NCBI GenBank assembly: GCA_016188735.1
Contig: JACPHF010000033.1
Span: 1 to 6,327 of the forward strand
DNA length: 6,327 nt
From: Parcubacteria group bacterium
Lineage (GTDB): Bacteria; Patescibacteriota; Minisyncoccia; Minisyncoccales; UBA10102
Direction: 5' to 3'
Positions 4,733-6,327 of this stretch are shown one piece after another. Numbering within the stretch: the first letter of the stretch is position 1; every line of letters starts with the position of its first letter. Under the pieces are notes generated by a model. That model had not been told where the DNA came from, did no database searches, and was given only the letters and a program-made list of their open reading frames with translations. Position numbers and translations under genes: made by a program.

Positions 4733-5658
4733 TCAAATCTGGCGTTAAGAATATCTTGATGACCAAGAAGGAATTCTTTGGAAGACATGGGCTTCTTTCC
4801 CTCCTGCTGCAGCACTTCAACGACAAGCGCATCTTTTCCGGTCTGCACCCCGAGTTCCTGGGTTGGCGCTGCAAAGGTTCTGCCCGGAACCGCGGCATGA
4901 ATCCCCGGAAGAAGCCGCACCCTGAGAATCTTGAGAGTTTTTCCCGGCAGCAGACCTTGAGTATATGCTCCCGGCCACGGCTGCAGGGCCCTAACCTGTC
5001 TTTCTATATACACAGCGGGCTTTGACCAGTCAATCTTTCCGTCTTCCTTGATGAACCGCCGGGTATACGTTGCCTCAGAGTCATCCTGAGGAACGGGCTT
5101 GATGGTTCCGGCAACCCATTGAGGAATGACCTCCGCAAGCAGACTGCCCCCCAATTCAGCTAAAGCATTGTGAAGTTCCTGGTGCGTCGGTTTTGAAATT
5201 GAAAATTCTCGCTGCGCGAGAATCATCCCGTGGTCCATTTTCTCATCCATGAGGATGACGGTAACTCCGGTTTTTTCGTCTCCCGAGAGCAGCGTGTTCT
5301 GCACCGGAGCTGAACCCCGATACAAGGGAAGCAGGGAAGGATGCACGTTCAAAGATCCGTGCCTTGGAATATCCAGGAGTTTCTGGGGCAGTATCTTGCC
5401 GTAGGCCGCGACCAGAAACAAGTCTGGTTCCATGGACCGCAATTCTGAAAGAACTTTTTCTTGCAGCGCTTCTGGCTGAAGCAGGGGAATATGGTGCTCT
5501 ATCGCTACCCGTTTCACCGGCGAAGGATTGAGCATAAGTTTTCTCCCCGCGGGTTTGTCCTTGGTGGTAACAACGAGAGCGGGAGCCATGCCCGCCTTCA
5601 TAATCGTCCGAAGCACAATGGCTCCGAACTCCGAGGTGCCGAAGAATATCGTTTTCAT
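4729..5658 (-). CDS. fmt: Methionyl-tRNA formyltransferase (EC 2.1.2.9)
   Basis: Transfers a formyl group from 10-formyl-THF to Met-tRNAi for translation initiation. The Rossmann-like N-terminal domain starts MKTIFFGTSEFG and contains the loop SLNVHPSLLPLYRG (102-115). Catalytic residues equivalent to E. coli N106, H108 and D144 are N104, H106 and D142, with the same 38-residue spacing. The C-terminal OB-like domain (about 205-309) includes ALQPWPGAYT and LPGKTLKILRVRLL. The length, 309 residues, matches the family (E. coli 315). The start at 5658 is preferred to the in-frame ATG at 5673 for three reasons: it gives the conserved N-terminus, it has GGAGACAGGA just upstream, and it forms ATGA with the preceding stop. 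It overlaps efp in the same way. Formylation implies a THF supply and usually a deformylase elsewhere in the genome. Confidence 0.96.
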   Translation of the reverse strand: MKTIFFGTSEFGAIVLRTIMKAGMAPALVVTTKDKPAGRKLMLNPSPVKRVAIEHHIPLLQPEALQEKVLSELRSMEPDLFLVAAYGKILPQKLLDIPRHGSLNVHPSLLPLYRGSAPVQNTLLSGDEKTGVTVILMDEKMDHGMILAQREFSISKPTHQELHNALAELGGSLLAEVIPQWVAGTIKPVPQDDSEATYTRRFIKEDGKIDWSKPAVYIERQVRALQPWPGAYTQGLLPGKTLKILRVRLLPGIHAAVPGRTFAAPTQELGVQTGKDALVVEVLQQEGKKPMSSKEFLLGHQDILNARFE

Positions 5659-6327
5659 TGTTCCTGTCTCCATTCAATGTCTTTCTCGTCTCCCGCAAAC
5701 TCCAACCAATCTCCGGGGCCCCGCACCACGAACCATTTTTTCTTGGATTCCACCCACACCATGGGACTTTGTCGGTAGAACGGCTTCTTGATTCGTTCCC
5801 TGAGCTTTAACCGGTCCAGTTCCGGCCAGCGCTTGAATACCGTATCAATGGAATAGTCCAGTTTGTTCGATGTTGCCCAGGCAGCCACAATCGAAAGGGC
5901 GCGCTTTGCTTTTTCGGCGGATCCCGCAAGTTCAAGAAGCTGCTTTGCCGCTTTCGTGAATCTCGCATACACGATTTTCTGCTTTCTCGCGTTTCTTTTA
6001 AGCTCTTCCAGGGAAACCCCTTTTGTTTCAAAGTAGTGGGTCACGATATCCCTGAGAACGGTTTTTTCTTTCAGCTCTTCATACTGCGCAATTTTCTTCT
6101 TCTTCAAATATTCCTCAATCTTGCTGGCAATGCTTTCCCCGATACCGGCAATCTTTCTCAACCCGGAACGCCCGTTCTCCTTGTAGATCACGGCAACGTC
6201 TTTCTCCAAATCATTCAAAGACCGGGCCGCTTTCCGATACGCTTTGGGCTTATAGGGAACGCTATTGATCTCCAGAAGATTGGCCATCTCAGAAAAAATC
6301 TCGGCTATTGCTTTGTTGCTTTTTTTT
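5655..6327 (-). CDS. Helix-hairpin-helix protein with Pol X N-terminal-type domain, 5' end beyond the right edge
   Basis: The frame stays open to the right edge. The ATG at 6287 is not the likely start, because the codons before it read SNKAIAEIFSEMANLLEI, the usual opening of the Pol beta/Pol X 8-kDa domain. Next comes YKPKAYRKAARSL, then the helix-hairpin-helix LRKIAGIGESIASKIEEYL (43-61 counted from the 6287 Met). In Pol X this domain binds DNA ends and is followed by palm and fingers. Here a different tail of about 135 residues follows: a helical, basic middle (VYARFTKAAKQLLELAGS; VFKRWPEL) and a Trp-rich C-terminus (MVWVESKKKWFVVRGPGDWL). No polymerase aspartates or PHP domain are visible. 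A DNA-binding or repair role is inferred from the HhH only. The stop overlaps the fmt start (ATGA, 5655-5658), making this the leading visible gene of the operon. Confidence 0.8.
   Translation of the reverse strand, partial: KKSNKAIAEIFSEMANLLEINSVPYKPKAYRKAARSLNDLEKDVAVIYKENGRSGLRKIAGIGESIASKIEEYLKKKKIAQYEELKEKTVLRDIVTHYFETKGVSLEELKRNARKQKIVYARFTKAAKQLLELAGSAEKAKRALSIVAAWATSNKLDYSIDTVFKRWPELDRLKLRERIKKPFYRQSPMVWVESKKKWFVVRGPGDWLEFAGDEKDIEWRQEQ

Noticed and set aside
4121..4759. 212-codon plus-strand open frame
   Set aside because: Antisense to efp, which is clearly coding. No recognisable motif.
5659..5673. Upstream ATG start for fmt at 5673
   Set aside because: It adds five residues before the conserved MKTIFFGT, and the Shine-Dalgarno-like GGAGACAGGA would then lie inside the gene. 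The ATGA junction supports 5658.
5243..5698. 151-codon minus-strand frame overlapping fmt
   Set aside because: Alternate frame of fmt with low-complexity Arg/Ser/Gly composition; fmt residues are conserved in the other frame.
6320..6327. Run of eight T at the right edge as a terminator or poly-A feature
   Set aside because: On the minus strand it encodes Lys-Lys in frame with the HhH protein; no hairpin is associated.

Overview
The window looks like chromosomal sequence from a small-genome uncultivated bacterium, most likely of the Candidate Phyla Radiation (Parcubacteria/Patescibacteria type). I infer this from protein character and could not test it by search. The signs are a much shortened MetK with the 'SPKHPDK' N-terminus, an EF-P whose loop reads KKAQRR instead of KPGKG, a Pol X-type N-terminal domain fused to an unfamiliar tail, tightly packed genes with 4-nt ATGA overlaps, and weak or absent Shine-Dalgarno sequences. 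TGA is a normal stop here (it ends efp, fmt and the HhH gene exactly where those families end), so the TGA-recoding lineages (Gracilibacteria, Absconditabacteria) are unlikely.

Layout, left to right. (1) Plus strand, 3-1135: the 3' end of a small multi-pass membrane protein (PQ-loop-like), coupled by ATGA to an EamA/DMT-family transporter. (2) Minus strand, 1121-2196: an MFS_3/EntS-like exporter gene broken by an internal out-of-frame deletion that removes about 50 codons (TM3-TM4). Its 3' end overlaps the EamA gene tail-to-tail by 15 bp. (3) 2197-2282: a compact divergent intergenic region with two back-to-back sigma70-like promoters around a 10-bp palindrome. (4) Plus strand: a 75-codon basic conserved-looking small protein (2283-2510), then a compact metK (2587-3540). 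(5) Minus strand, entering from the right edge: a gene string in which every junction is ATGA, in the order HhH/Pol X-N protein, fmt, efp, pcm. It runs convergently into metK with a 5-bp gap.

The right-hand minus-strand genes form one apparent operon joining translation initiation (Fmt formylates Met-tRNAi), translation elongation (EF-P relieves ribosome stalling) and protein repair (Pcm, SAM-dependent), behind a putative DNA-binding HhH protein. MetK, facing the operon, makes the SAM that Pcm uses. There is no CRISPR array, rRNA, tRNA, IS element or phage gene. I do not see an obvious new defence or mobile system. The most unusual points are the EF-P loop, the compact MetK, the HhH fusion protein, the broken MFS gene and the divergent promoter with a possibly leaderless small gene.
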